64,000 nt of DNA from Herbiconiux ginsengi. GTDB lineage: Bacteria > Actinomycetota > Actinomycetes > Actinomycetales > Microbacteriaceae. The DNA lies in the NCBI RefSeq assembly GCF_900107435.1, contig NZ_FNPZ01000004.1:520999-584998 (forward strand). The letters run 5' to 3'. Both the position numbers and the translations under genes were made by a program. Every line of letters starts with the position of its first letter. Within the stretch, counting starts at the first letter, position 1. Below are positions 52,779-60,685 of this stretch, piece by piece. The notes beneath the pieces were generated by a model that had not been told where the DNA came from, did not search any database, and saw only the letters and a list, made by a program, of their open reading frames with translations.

Positions 52779-53797
52779 CGCGCGTGCGCATCGACGTCCA
52801 CGCTCACTACTCGCCTTCCGCCTACTTCGACCGGATGGGCGAGCTCGGCGCGTTCGAGGAGATCCCGGTCTTCCAGATGCTGAAGTCGCTGTACCGGCCG
52901 GCCGAGCGGACCGCCGGAGCGCAGACGGGCCCGGATCGAGACGACATTGCCGGGCGGATCGCCGACATGGACGCGGGCCAGGTCGATCTGCAGGTGGTGA
53001 GTCTCGGAGCTGCGCAACCCTACTTCAGCGACCCCGCCCGGTCCGCGGAGGGCAGCGTTCTCGCGAACGATCTCGCAGCGGAGTTGACCGCGAAGCATCC
53101 GGACAGGTTCCTCGCCCTGGCCTCGCTGCCGCTGCCATTCGTCCGGGAGAGTCTGCGTGAACTGGACCGCCTGGACGAACCCGGATTCGCCGGCGTGTGC
53201 CTCGGCTGCTCGGCCGCGGGTATCCCGCTCGACGACCCGCATTTCGAGCAGATCTGGGCGGCCCTCGACGAACGATCGGCGATCGTGTTCCTCCATCCTG
53301 GCGCGGCGATCCACGGCATCCCCGGAGCGCGCGACCACCACATCGCGCCCGACTTCGTCAGTCCGGCAGAGATCGCCGTGGCGGCTGTCCGCCTGGTCGT
53401 GGCGGGTATCGTGCGGCGGTATCCCCGGCTGTCGATCGTGCTCGCGACCACCGGAGGTAGTCTGCCCTTCTTCGCGGCTCGCTTCGATCGGGGATTCCGT
53501 CAGCACGACTCGCAGCGCTACGCCGAATTGGGCGGCATCCTTCCGCATCTGAAGGAGTTCTACTACGACACCAGCGTGCTCGAGGAGCCTCTGGTGCTCT
53601 CGACGGCGGCTCAGCGCTTCGGCGCTGACCGGATCCTGCTCGGCAGCGACTACGCCCGTCCGGGCGTGACGTCAAGCGGGGCCGTGGCGCACGTGGAGCA
53701 GAACGGCACACTCGGCCCCGAGGAGAAGCGTCTGATCCTGAACGAGAATGCCCAGCGGCTGTTCCGGCGGCATCTGCTGCAGGGAGACCCCCGGTGA
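52775..53797 (+). CDS. ACMSD-type amidohydrolase / decarboxylase
   Basis: 340 residues, TTG start overlapping the ATPase stop (TTGA). Amidohydrolase-2 family barrel: metal motif IDVHAHYSP (HxH) at the N-terminus, RFLALASLPLPF, VFLHPGAAIHG (metal His) and ILLGSDYARPG (Asp). Such enzymes decarboxylate or hydrolyse aromatic ring-derived acids without a classic amide substrate (ACMSD, gamma-resorcylate decarboxylase). Its place at the end of the operon suggests action on the ring product of the monooxygenase. Confidence 0.87.
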   Translation: MTRVRIDVHAHYSPSAYFDRMGELGAFEEIPVFQMLKSLYRPAERTAGAQTGPDRDDIAGRIADMDAGQVDLQVVSLGAAQPYFSDPARSAEGSVLANDLAAELTAKHPDRFLALASLPLPFVRESLRELDRLDEPGFAGVCLGCSAAGIPLDDPHFEQIWAALDERSAIVFLHPGAAIHGIPGARDHHIAPDFVSPAEIAVAAVRLVVAGIVRRYPRLSIVLATTGGSLPFFAARFDRGFRQHDSQRYAELGGILPHLKEFYYDTSVLEEPLVLSTAAQRFGADRILLGSDYARPGVTSSGAVAHVEQNGTLGPEEKRLILNENAQRLFRRHLLQGDPR

Positions 53798-54091
53798 CCG
53801 CCCGCCGTCTCCCCGCATCCGCGACCTCGCACTGCTGGTGAGGTTCCGGAAGCCGATCTGGAGCCGCACCGCCCGTTCGCAATCCGGATCGCCGAGACTG
53901 GATGGCGCACGTGAAGCGATTGCCCGGATGCCTGAGCTGGCGAGCGCGCGGACCCTGCGCTCAGTGCCGACTCCGCCGTCCAGCGCAGACGTCCCACGGA
54001 GCTTCACGCTCCTCCAGGAATGCTCCTTCGACGCCGCCACCATCGCCGATCGGCGGCCGGGGCCGTCAGCCTCGTTTCCTGACCGGAGGGC
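53798..54091. other. Gene-free stretch between convergent units
   Basis: About 290 bases between the amidohydrolase stop and the convergent IclR stop. Open frames run through it, but none has a start signal or recognisable motif. Confidence 0.45.
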
Positions 54092-54817
54092 TTACCCGTC
54101 GAGCGCCGAGCGCACGGCGGTGGCCGATGCGATCAGGCGTTCGGCGACGGATGCGACTTCGCGATCGGTCGGCAGGTAGACGGCGGCGATGGCGGCGGGT
54201 CTCCGGCCTCGCAGCGCGAGCGGGACGGCGACGGCGTGCAGGCTCGGGATGACTTCGTTCTGGCTCTCGGCCCAGCCGCGCAGGGCAGCCATGTGCACTT
54301 CGGCCGCGAGTGCGGCATCCGTGCCCACCGGCCACGCGCCGGGGGAGAGCTGCGTGAGAATGGCCTTGCCGGGAGCTCCGACGGTGACCGGATGCCGCGT
54401 GCCCGGCCGCTGGGCCACGGTCGCCACGGCGTGACGCGGTTCGACGCTGGCCAGTGTCACGCACTCCTCGTGGTCGAGCACGACCAAGAAGCAGGTCATG
54501 CCGAGCTCGTTCGCGGCGGCCGTGAGTTCGGGCAGGGCCTCGGCCTGCAGGTCGTGCGCGACGCCGGAGGCCAGGGCGGCGAGGCGCGCCCCGAGGCGGA
54601 TGCGGCCGCCGGCGTCTCGCTCGACGAGCCCGTGCTGTTCCAGGGTGCGGATGAAGCGATAGGCCACAGAGCGGTGCACACCGAGCTCCGCCGTGATGGC
54701 GTCGATGGTCAGTGGCACCCGCGCATCGGCGAGGATCTCGAGCACCCGGATGCCTCGGCTGAGCGTCTGGGACGGCGCGTCCGTCGAGGTGTTCGAGTCG
54801 TCGAAGATCTTCGGCAT
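54092..54817 (-). CDS. IclR family transcriptional regulator
   Basis: 241 residues from ATG 54817. The N-terminal winged helix (SRGIRVLEILADARVPLTIDAITAELGVHRSVAYRFIRTLEQHGLVERDAGGRIRLG) and C-terminal effector domain (TLASVEPRHAVATVAQRPGTRHPVTVGAPGKAIL) are both complete. Divergent from the FAD-monooxygenase gene with a palindrome between them. It probably senses the aromatic substrate and controls the hydroxylase. Confidence 0.92.
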   Translation of the reverse strand: MPKIFDDSNTSTDAPSQTLSRGIRVLEILADARVPLTIDAITAELGVHRSVAYRFIRTLEQHGLVERDAGGRIRLGARLAALASGVAHDLQAEALPELTAAANELGMTCFLVVLDHEECVTLASVEPRHAVATVAQRPGTRHPVTVGAPGKAILTQLSPGAWPVGTDAALAAEVHMAALRGWAESQNEVIPSLHAVAVPLALRGRRPAAIAAVYLPTDREVASVAERLIASATAVRSALDG

Positions 54818-54872
54818 GAGGGTGCTCCCGTTGCTTTTCGTGTGGCGCTCGGATATCGTCAACTCAATATTA

Positions 54873-54885
54873 GAACGACGCGTTC
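54873..54885. promoter_or_regulatory. Palindrome between IclR and the hydroxylase gene
   Basis: GAACG-ACG-CGTTC is a perfect inverted repeat inside the longer, partly symmetric TATTA...TAATA context. It is placed where an IclR operator would control both divergent genes. Confidence 0.6.
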
Positions 54886-54928
54886 GATAATAGAACACCC
54901 GTCGATGAAGACAGGCGAGGCACCCCCC

Positions 54929-56836
54929 ATGCAGTTTCACCACCACGGCTACGTCTCCGGCGATCCGCGGATCAGTCCCGCGGCCGGCACCGGGATCGAC
55001 CGTCCCGCCGAGCTGCCCGACGAGGTCGACGTGCTCATCGTGGGAGCGGGGCCGGCGGGCATGATCCTGGGGGCCCAGCTCTCGCAGTTCCCGGGCATCA
55101 CGACGCGGCTGGTGGAGCGTCGGCCGGGGCGGCTCGCGATCGGCCAGGCCGACGGCATCCAGGCGCGCAGCGTTGAGACGTTCCAGGCTTTCGGTTTCGC
55201 CGGCCGCATCATCGACGAGGCTTACCGCATCACCGAGATGAGCTTCTGGGCACCGGATTCCGCCGACCCCACACGGATCGTGCGCACCGACCGCCCTGCC
55301 GACGACGCCACCGGCGTGAGCGAGTTCCCGCACCTCATCGTGAACCAGGCGCGGGTGCTCGACTACTTCGCCGAGGTGATGGCCTATTCGCCGAGCAGGA
55401 TGACCCCGGACTACGGCCTCGAATTCCTGGGCATCGAGGTGGCCGACCAGGGGGAGTACCCGGTCACGGTCACGGTGCGCGAGAGCGCGGGCGAACGCGA
55501 AGGACAAGAGCGCACGGTGCGCGCGAAATACGTCGTGGGCTGCGACGGTGCCCGCAGCGGCGTGCGCGAGTCGATCGGCCGGCGGCTCGTGGGGCAGTCC
55601 GCGGCGCATGCCTGGGCGGTCATGGACACCTTGGCGGTCACCGATTTCCCCGACATCCGCACCAAGTGCGCCATCCAGTCGCAAGCGGGCAGCATCCTGC
55701 ACATCCCGCGCGAGGGCGGGCACCTCTTCCGCATGTACGTCGATCTGGGCGAGGTCGCCGCCGACGACCACGGCGCCGTGCGTGAGACCACGGTCGAGAC
55801 CGCCATCGCCAAGGCGAACCGCATCCTGCACCCCTACACACTCGACGTGAAGGATGTCGCCTGGTACAGCGTCTACGAAGTGGGCCACCGCCTCACCGAC
55901 AAGTTCGACGACGTCCCCGCTGAGGACCAGGGCCGCACGCCCCGGGTGTTCATCGCGGGCGACGCGTGCCATACCCACAGCGCGAAGGCCGGCCAGGGGA
56001 TGAACGTCTCGATGCAGGACGGGTTCAATCTCGGCTGGAAGCTGGCCTCGGTGCTCTCCGGGCGTAGCCCGGAGGCGTTGCTCTCGACGTACTCGGCCGA
56101 GCGGCAGGTGATCGCGAAGAACCTCATCGACTTCGACAAGGAATGGTCGACCCTCATGGCGAAGAAGCCCGAAGAATTCGACGACCCGAAGGAGCTGGGT
56201 GAGTTCTACGTGCGCACCGCCGAGTTCCCGGCCGGGTTCATGACCCAGTACCCGCCCTCGATGCTCATCGGTGAGGCGACGCATCAGGCGCTGGCCGCGG
56301 GGTTCCCGATCGGCAAGCGCTTCAAGTCGGCGCTCGTCGTGCGCGTGGCCGACGGCAATCCGATCCACCTCGGTCATCACCATCGCGCCGACGGGCGCTG
56401 GCGCCTCTATGCCTTCCCCGGCGTCGCGGCGGCCGGGCAAGGCGGGGAGCCGGCGTTCGCGCAGTGGGCGGAATGGCTGGCGGTCTCACCCGACTCGCCG
56501 GTGGTCGCGTACACGCCCACGGGCACTGACCGCGACAGCGTCTTCGACGTCAAGGTCGTCTATCCGCAGGTCCACACCGAGGTCGACATCGCCACCGTGC
56601 CGGCGATCTTCCTGCCCCGCGTCGGCCCGTTCGGCCTGATCGACTACGAGAAGGTCTACGCCGGGGCTCCCGGTGACGCCATCCACGACCAGCGCGGTAT
56701 CGACCGGCGCGATGGATGTGTCGTGGTGGTGCGCCCCGACCAGTACGTCGCGCACGTGCTCCCCTTCACGGCCACGACGGAACTGGCTGAGTTCTTCGCC
56801 GGGAACATGCTCCGGCTGCCGGTGACGGCTCAGTAG
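54929..56836 (+). CDS. FAD-dependent aromatic hydroxylase (phenol 2-monooxygenase / MobA type)
   Basis: 635 residues from ATG 54929, preceded by GGCGAGG; ATG 54905 would add 8 residues but lacks a ribosome-binding site. FAD-binding GxGxxG in VDVLIVGAGPAGMILGAQL, the DG motif in VVGCDGARSGVR, the GD motif in VFIAGDACHTHSAKAGQGMNVSMQDGFNLGWKL and a C-terminal thioredoxin-like domain. Length and layout match 3-hydroxybenzoate 4-monooxygenase and phenol hydroxylase. With the pathway genes beside it, the likely job is hydroxylating 3- or 4-hydroxyphenylacetate (or a similar phenol) to a catechol. Its stop overlaps the convergent aldolase by 7 bases. Confidence 0.85.
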   Translation: MQFHHHGYVSGDPRISPAAGTGIDRPAELPDEVDVLIVGAGPAGMILGAQLSQFPGITTRLVERRPGRLAIGQADGIQARSVETFQAFGFAGRIIDEAYRITEMSFWAPDSADPTRIVRTDRPADDATGVSEFPHLIVNQARVLDYFAEVMAYSPSRMTPDYGLEFLGIEVADQGEYPVTVTVRESAGEREGQERTVRAKYVVGCDGARSGVRESIGRRLVGQSAAHAWAVMDTLAVTDFPDIRTKCAIQSQAGSILHIPREGGHLFRMYVDLGEVAADDHGAVRETTVETAIAKANRILHPYTLDVKDVAWYSVYEVGHRLTDKFDDVPAEDQGRTPRVFIAGDACHTHSAKAGQGMNVSMQDGFNLGWKLASVLSGRSPEALLSTYSAERQVIAKNLIDFDKEWSTLMAKKPEEFDDPKELGEFYVRTAEFPAGFMTQYPPSMLIGEATHQALAAGFPIGKRFKSALVVRVADGNPIHLGHHHRADGRWRLYAFPGVAAAGQGGEPAFAQWAEWLAVSPDSPVVAYTPTGTDRDSVFDVKVVYPQVHTEVDIATVPAIFLPRVGPFGLIDYEKVYAGAPGDAIHDQRGIDRRDGCVVVVRPDQYVAHVLPFTATTELAEFFAGNMLRLPVTAQ

Positions 56837-57627
56837 CTGGTGCGCCCCGAATCGTCGGTGCCGGCCACGTAGCGATCGGCGAGGGCCTCCGAGGAGCGCG
56901 CGAGGAGTGCGACATCCGCGCCCACCAGGATGAACGAGGCGCCGGCGGCGAGGTAGCGTCTCGCCAGTGGTTCGGCGAAGGCGTTCACGCCGGCCGGCAC
57001 CTCGTGCGCTCGGGCCACGGCGAGGCAGGCTTCGACCGCTGCCACGACATCGGGGTGGTCCTGCTGGCCGAGCACTCCCATCGACGCCGCGAGGTCGGAG
57101 GGCCCGATGAACACTCCCGCGAGGCCATCGACGTCGACGATCTCCTCGATGTTGGCCACGGCCTCGGCCGACTCGATCTGCACGATCACGGAGATGCGCT
57201 CAGCCGAGGAACCCAGGTAGCCGTCGATGCGATTCCAGCGCGAGGCCCGCGCGAGCGCAGAGCCCACACCGCGGATTCCCCGCGGCGGGTAGTGCACGCT
57301 CCGGACGGCGAGTTCGGCGAGTTCGGCGGTGTCGACCATCGGAATGAGCAGGGTCTGCGCCCCGAGGTCGAGGTATTGCTTGATCAGCACCGGATCGAGC
57401 ACGGGCGGGCGCACCACGGGCAGCACCGGATAGCCGTGCACCGCCTGCAATTGCGCCAGCAGCGACTCGGGGGAGTTGGGGCTGTGCTCCGCATCGATCA
57501 GGAGCCAGTCGAGACCCGATCCGGCGCATAGTTCGGCGATCAACGGGCTCCCGCTGCACACCCACATCCCGGCCAGCGGCCGGTCGACCGTCGTGAGCGC
57601 TGCTGCGAAACCGTGATCCGGATTCAC
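56830..57627 (-). CDS. hpaI: HpaI-type 2-oxo acid aldolase
   Basis: 265 residues, GTG start overlapping the hydratase stop (GTGA). HpcH/HpaI class II aldolase barrel: WLLIDAEHSPNSPESLLAQLQA (catalytic His), QTLLIPMVDTAELAEL, VIVQIESAEAVANIEEI (metal Glu), GVFIGPSDLAASMG (metal Asp). In the homoprotocatechuate pathway it splits 4-hydroxy-2-oxoheptanedioate into pyruvate and succinic semialdehyde (established). Confidence 0.9.
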   Translation of the reverse strand: MNPDHGFAAALTTVDRPLAGMWVCSGSPLIAELCAGSGLDWLLIDAEHSPNSPESLLAQLQAVHGYPVLPVVRPPVLDPVLIKQYLDLGAQTLLIPMVDTAELAELAVRSVHYPPRGIRGVGSALARASRWNRIDGYLGSSAERISVIVQIESAEAVANIEEIVDVDGLAGVFIGPSDLAASMGVLGQQDHPDVVAAVEACLAVARAHEVPAGVNAFAEPLARRYLAAGASFILVGADVALLARSSEALADRYVAGTDDSGRTSY

Positions 57628-58409
57628 TGGAATCGGCACGTCACCACCCCCAAGGGGCCGTAGTCGGCGAACACCGTGTCTCCCGCGGAGACCCACATCG
57701 GGCGCGTGAACGAACCGGACAGGATGAGTTCGCCGGCCTTCAGCTCCTCGCCGTGGACTGCGATCTTGTTGGCCAGCCAGGCAACGCCCGTGGCGGGATT
57801 GTTGAGCACGCCGCCCGCCAGGCCGGTCTCCTCGATTCCTTCGTTGCGGTAGAGCATGGCGCCCGCCCAGCGGAGATCGATGTCGTCGGGCCGCACCGCC
57901 CGACCGCCCACCACCATCACGCCCATCGCGGCATTGTCGCTGATGGTGTCGACGATGGTGCGCCCGTCCATCTCGATCCGGGAATCGAGGATCTCGAGCG
58001 CCGGCACCACGTACTCCGTGGCGGCGAGCACATCGAGAAGGGTGCAGCCGGGGCCGCCGACATCGGCATTCAAGCGGAACGCCAACTCCGCCTCCACGCG
58101 AGGATGTGTGTAGACATCCCACTGCAGCACGCTGCCGGTCTCGAGCACCATGTCGTCGAAGATGATCCCGTAGTCGGGCTCGCTGATGCCGGTGGCCGCC
58201 TGCATCGCCTTCGAGGTCAGCCCGATCTTGTGGCCGGCGAGCCGGCGCCCGGCTTCTTCGTTGCGCCGCCGCCAGAGCGACTGCACGGCGTAGGAGTCCT
58301 CGACGGTCATATCGGGGTGGCGCGCGGTGAGCAGGGGTATCGGCACCCGGCTCCGCGCCGCCTCCACCAGTTCGTCGGCGATCGCCGCGATGGTCTCCGT
58401 GTCGAGCAT
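57624..58409 (-). CDS. hpaH: HpaH-type 2-oxo-hepta-3-ene-1,7-dioate hydratase
   Basis: 261 residues, ATG 58409 with AGGA upstream. FAH-fold hydratase: GHKIGLTSKAMQAATGISEPDYGIIFDDM, VEAELAFRLNADV (metal-binding Glu pair), VVPALEILDSRI and GGVLNNPATGVAWLANKI. This is the MhpD/HpaH pattern. It supplies the aldolase encoded immediately downstream and translationally coupled to it. The promoter region is shared with the divergent FAH-RraA gene. Confidence 0.9.
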   Translation of the reverse strand: MLDTETIAAIADELVEAARSRVPIPLLTARHPDMTVEDSYAVQSLWRRRNEEAGRRLAGHKIGLTSKAMQAATGISEPDYGIIFDDMVLETGSVLQWDVYTHPRVEAELAFRLNADVGGPGCTLLDVLAATEYVVPALEILDSRIEMDGRTIVDTISDNAAMGVMVVGGRAVRPDDIDLRWAGAMLYRNEGIEETGLAGGVLNNPATGVAWLANKIAVHGEELKAGELILSGSFTRPMWVSAGDTVFADYGPLGVVTCRFQ

Positions 58410-58435
58410 GACGTCCTCGTCTCTCCGTGTCGCCG

Positions 58436-58452
58436 TGGGAACAATGGTCCCA
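58436..58452. promoter_or_regulatory. Inverted repeat near the hydratase promoter
   Basis: TGGGA-ACAATGG-TCCCA lies 27 bases upstream of the hydratase start. It could be a second operator in the divergent intergenic region. Confidence 0.4.
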
Positions 58453-58481
58453 CGATCGAATGTCTTCCCATCGTCGATCTT

Positions 58482-58493
58482 ATCGTATACGAT
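58482..58493. promoter_or_regulatory. GntR (FCD)-type operator in the divergent promoter
   Basis: Perfect palindrome ATCGTATACGAT ends 7 bases before ATG 58501. The core TNGTATACNA is typical of FadR/FCD-type GntR regulators. TACGAT within it may serve as the -10 element, so that the following gene would be transcribed leaderless and blocked when the regulator is bound. Confidence 0.7.
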
Positions 58494-58500
58494 CTAGTCC

Positions 58501-60012
58501 ATGACGTACGAAGATCTCCCGTCGAGGGCTCCTGTGGCCCCGTACGATCCGACCGGTCCCGATCGGCCGGGAAAGATCATCGCGCTGCACCTCAACTATC
58601 CGAGCCGCATCGCGCAACGCGGCCGCACACCCGAGCATCCGTCCTACTTCGTGAAGCCGACGACCTCGGTCGCCCGCAGCGGCGAGATCGAACGCCCGCG
58701 GGGCACCGAGCTGCTCGCCTTCGAGGGCGAGATCGCTTTGGTCATCGGTCGTGCCGCGCGCGGCGTCGACCGGGCGGATGCGTGGAGCCATGTGGCCGCG
58801 GTCACCGCCGCGAACGACTTCGGCGTCTATGACCTCCGCTGGGCCGACAAGGGCTCGAACCTCCGCTCCAAGGGTGGCGACGGCTTCACTCCGCTCGGTC
58901 CGGCGGCGATCGATGCGCGGGCCGTGGATCCGAATGCCCTGCGCATCCGGAGCTGGGTCGATGGAGAGCTCGCGCAAGACGACACCACGGCCGCGCTCGT
59001 CTTCCCCTTCGAGCAGCTCGTCGCCGACCTGTCGCAACTCATCACCCTCGAGGCAGGCGACGTCATCCTCACCGGAACCCCCGCCGGTTCGAGCGTGGTC
59101 GTGCCCGGACAGGTGGTGGAGGTGGAGGTCGACGCGCCGGATGCGCCGGGTGCGCCGAGCACCGGCCGTCTCGTCACCCGTGTGGTTCAGGGTGACGCGG
59201 TGCCCGGCGCTTTCGGTGCCGGCCCGAAGGTCGACGATCTGCAGCGCAGCGAGGCTTGGGGGAGCGCGGAGGCGGCGGGGCTCGAGCCGGCTTGGCGGCT
59301 CACCGCTGAGCGGCGCGAGAGGCTCGCGTCGGTCGCCACAGCGACCCTCAGCGCGCAATTGCGCAAGCGTGGTTTCGACGACACGACGATCGACGGCGTG
59401 CACCCCCTCCATCCGGGCGAGACGATGATCGGCCAGGCGCGCACGCTGCGGTTCATCCCGGCCCGGCCCGACCTCTTCGCGAGCCACGGAGGCGGCTACA
59501 ACGCTCAGAAACGCGCCTTCGACGGTCTGAACCCGGGCGACGTGCTCGTGATCGAGGCTCGAGGGGAGGCCGGCACGGGAACGGTCGGCGACATCCTGGC
59601 CCTTCGTGCCCGAGTTCGGGGAGCGGCCGGCATCGTGACCGACGGCGGCATCCGGGACATCGCCGCGGTCGCCGCTCTCGGCATCCCTGCCTACTCGAAG
59701 GGCGCCCATCCCGCCGTGCTCGGCCGCCGCCACGTTCCGTGGGAGGTCGACGTCACCGTCGCCTGCGGCGGGGCCGCCGTGCAACCGGGAGACGTGATCG
59801 TGGGCGACGGCGACGGAGTTCTCGTCATCCCGCCGCACCTCGTCGACGAGGTCGTCGACGCCGCCATCATGCAAGAACGTGAGGAGGAGTACATCGCCGC
59901 CCGGGTCGCCGAGGGTGAGCCGATCGATGGCCTCTACCCGATGAACGCGGCCTGGAGAGCGCGCTACGAAGCGGCAGCGGAGCAGGGACGGGAGACGACC
60001 GATGGCCAGTGA
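58501..60012 (+). CDS. Fusion of FAH-type isomerase/decarboxylase and RraA-like domain
   Basis: 503 residues. Part 1 (about 1-235) is a fumarylacetoacetate-hydrolase fold: GKIIALHLNYPSRIAQRG, PSYFVKPTTSVARSG, ELLAFEGEIALVIG, AANDFGVYDLRW, GDVILTGTPAGSSV. Part 2 (about 275-480) is an RraA / HMG-aldolase-like domain: GTVGDILALRARVRGAAGIVTDGGIRD and VQPGDVIVGDGDGVLVIP. HpaG-type enzymes usually have two FAH halves, so this is an unusual swap. Part 1 probably decarboxylates or isomerises the ring-cleavage product; part 2 may be a second decarboxylase or aldolase. No ribosome-binding site precedes ATG 58501. Confidence 0.85.
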   Translation: MTYEDLPSRAPVAPYDPTGPDRPGKIIALHLNYPSRIAQRGRTPEHPSYFVKPTTSVARSGEIERPRGTELLAFEGEIALVIGRAARGVDRADAWSHVAAVTAANDFGVYDLRWADKGSNLRSKGGDGFTPLGPAAIDARAVDPNALRIRSWVDGELAQDDTTAALVFPFEQLVADLSQLITLEAGDVILTGTPAGSSVVVPGQVVEVEVDAPDAPGAPSTGRLVTRVVQGDAVPGAFGAGPKVDDLQRSEAWGSAEAAGLEPAWRLTAERRERLASVATATLSAQLRKRGFDDTTIDGVHPLHPGETMIGQARTLRFIPARPDLFASHGGGYNAQKRAFDGLNPGDVLVIEARGEAGTGTVGDILALRARVRGAAGIVTDGGIRDIAAVAALGIPAYSKGAHPAVLGRRHVPWEVDVTVACGGAAVQPGDVIVGDGDGVLVIPPHLVDEVVDAAIMQEREEEYIAARVAEGEPIDGLYPMNAAWRARYEAAAEQGRETTDGQ

Positions 60013-60685
60013 CGCGCGTGACGACGCGCCGGTGACGTTGAGCAAGTCGGAGCGGGCGTACCTCTTCATCAAAGAGCGGATCGAGAACGGGAGCTATTCG
60101 CCGGGCTTCCGTCTCGTGCTCGGGCAGATCGCCAAGCAGCTCGAGGTGAGCGTGGTGCCCGTGCGCGAGGCCGTGCGCCGGCTCGAAGCGGAGGGCGCCG
60201 TCACCTTCGAGCGCAACGTGGGTGCGCAGGTTGCGATGGTCGACGAACGCGAGTACTTCTACACGATGGAGACCCTGGCGCTGGTGGAGGGGAAGGCCAC
60301 TGCGCTCTCGGCTCCGTTCGTCTCCTCGCTCGACCTGATCGAGGCGCGCGACATCAACGCCGCGATGGTCGACTGCCTCCATCATTTCGAACCCCACCGC
60401 TTCACCGAGCTGAATCTCGAGTTCCATGCCGTGATCTTCGAGCACTGCCCTAATCCGCACATCCTCGACCTGGTGCATCGCGGCTGGAACCGGCTCGCAC
60501 TCCTGCGCGACTCGACCTTCAGCTTCGTGCCCGGTCGTGCCCGGGAATCGGTCGAGGAGCACGAGCGGCTGCTGCAACTGATCGAGTCCGGGGCGGCGCC
60601 GCTCGACATCGAGCTCGCCGCGCGTGCCCACCGCACGGGCACCCTCGACGCACTCCTGAACCATCAAGCGAACCAAGGACGATGA
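60002..60685 (+). CDS. GntR family transcriptional regulator (FCD type)
   Basis: 227 residues, overlapping the preceding gene by 11 bases. Winged helix: ERAYLFIKERIENGSYSPGFRLVLGQIAKQLEVSVVPVREAVRRLEAEGAVTFE. The helical C-terminal domain has the FCD-like ELNLEFHAVIFEHCPNPHI with a possible metal-binding His. Likely regulator of the homoprotocatechuate genes through the palindrome at 58482-58493. Confidence 0.9.
   Translation: MASDARDDAPVTLSKSERAYLFIKERIENGSYSPGFRLVLGQIAKQLEVSVVPVREAVRRLEAEGAVTFERNVGAQVAMVDEREYFYTMETLALVEGKATALSAPFVSSLDLIEARDINAAMVDCLHHFEPHRFTELNLEFHAVIFEHCPNPHILDLVHRGWNRLALLRDSTFSFVPGRARESVEEHERLLQLIESGAAPLDIELAARAHRTGTLDALLNHQANQGR

Noticed and set aside
54092..56440. 782-codon minus-strand frame joining the IclR gene and the antisense of the hydroxylase
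   Set aside because: Only the part from 54817 downward is a real IclR protein; the rest mirrors the hydroxylase gene.
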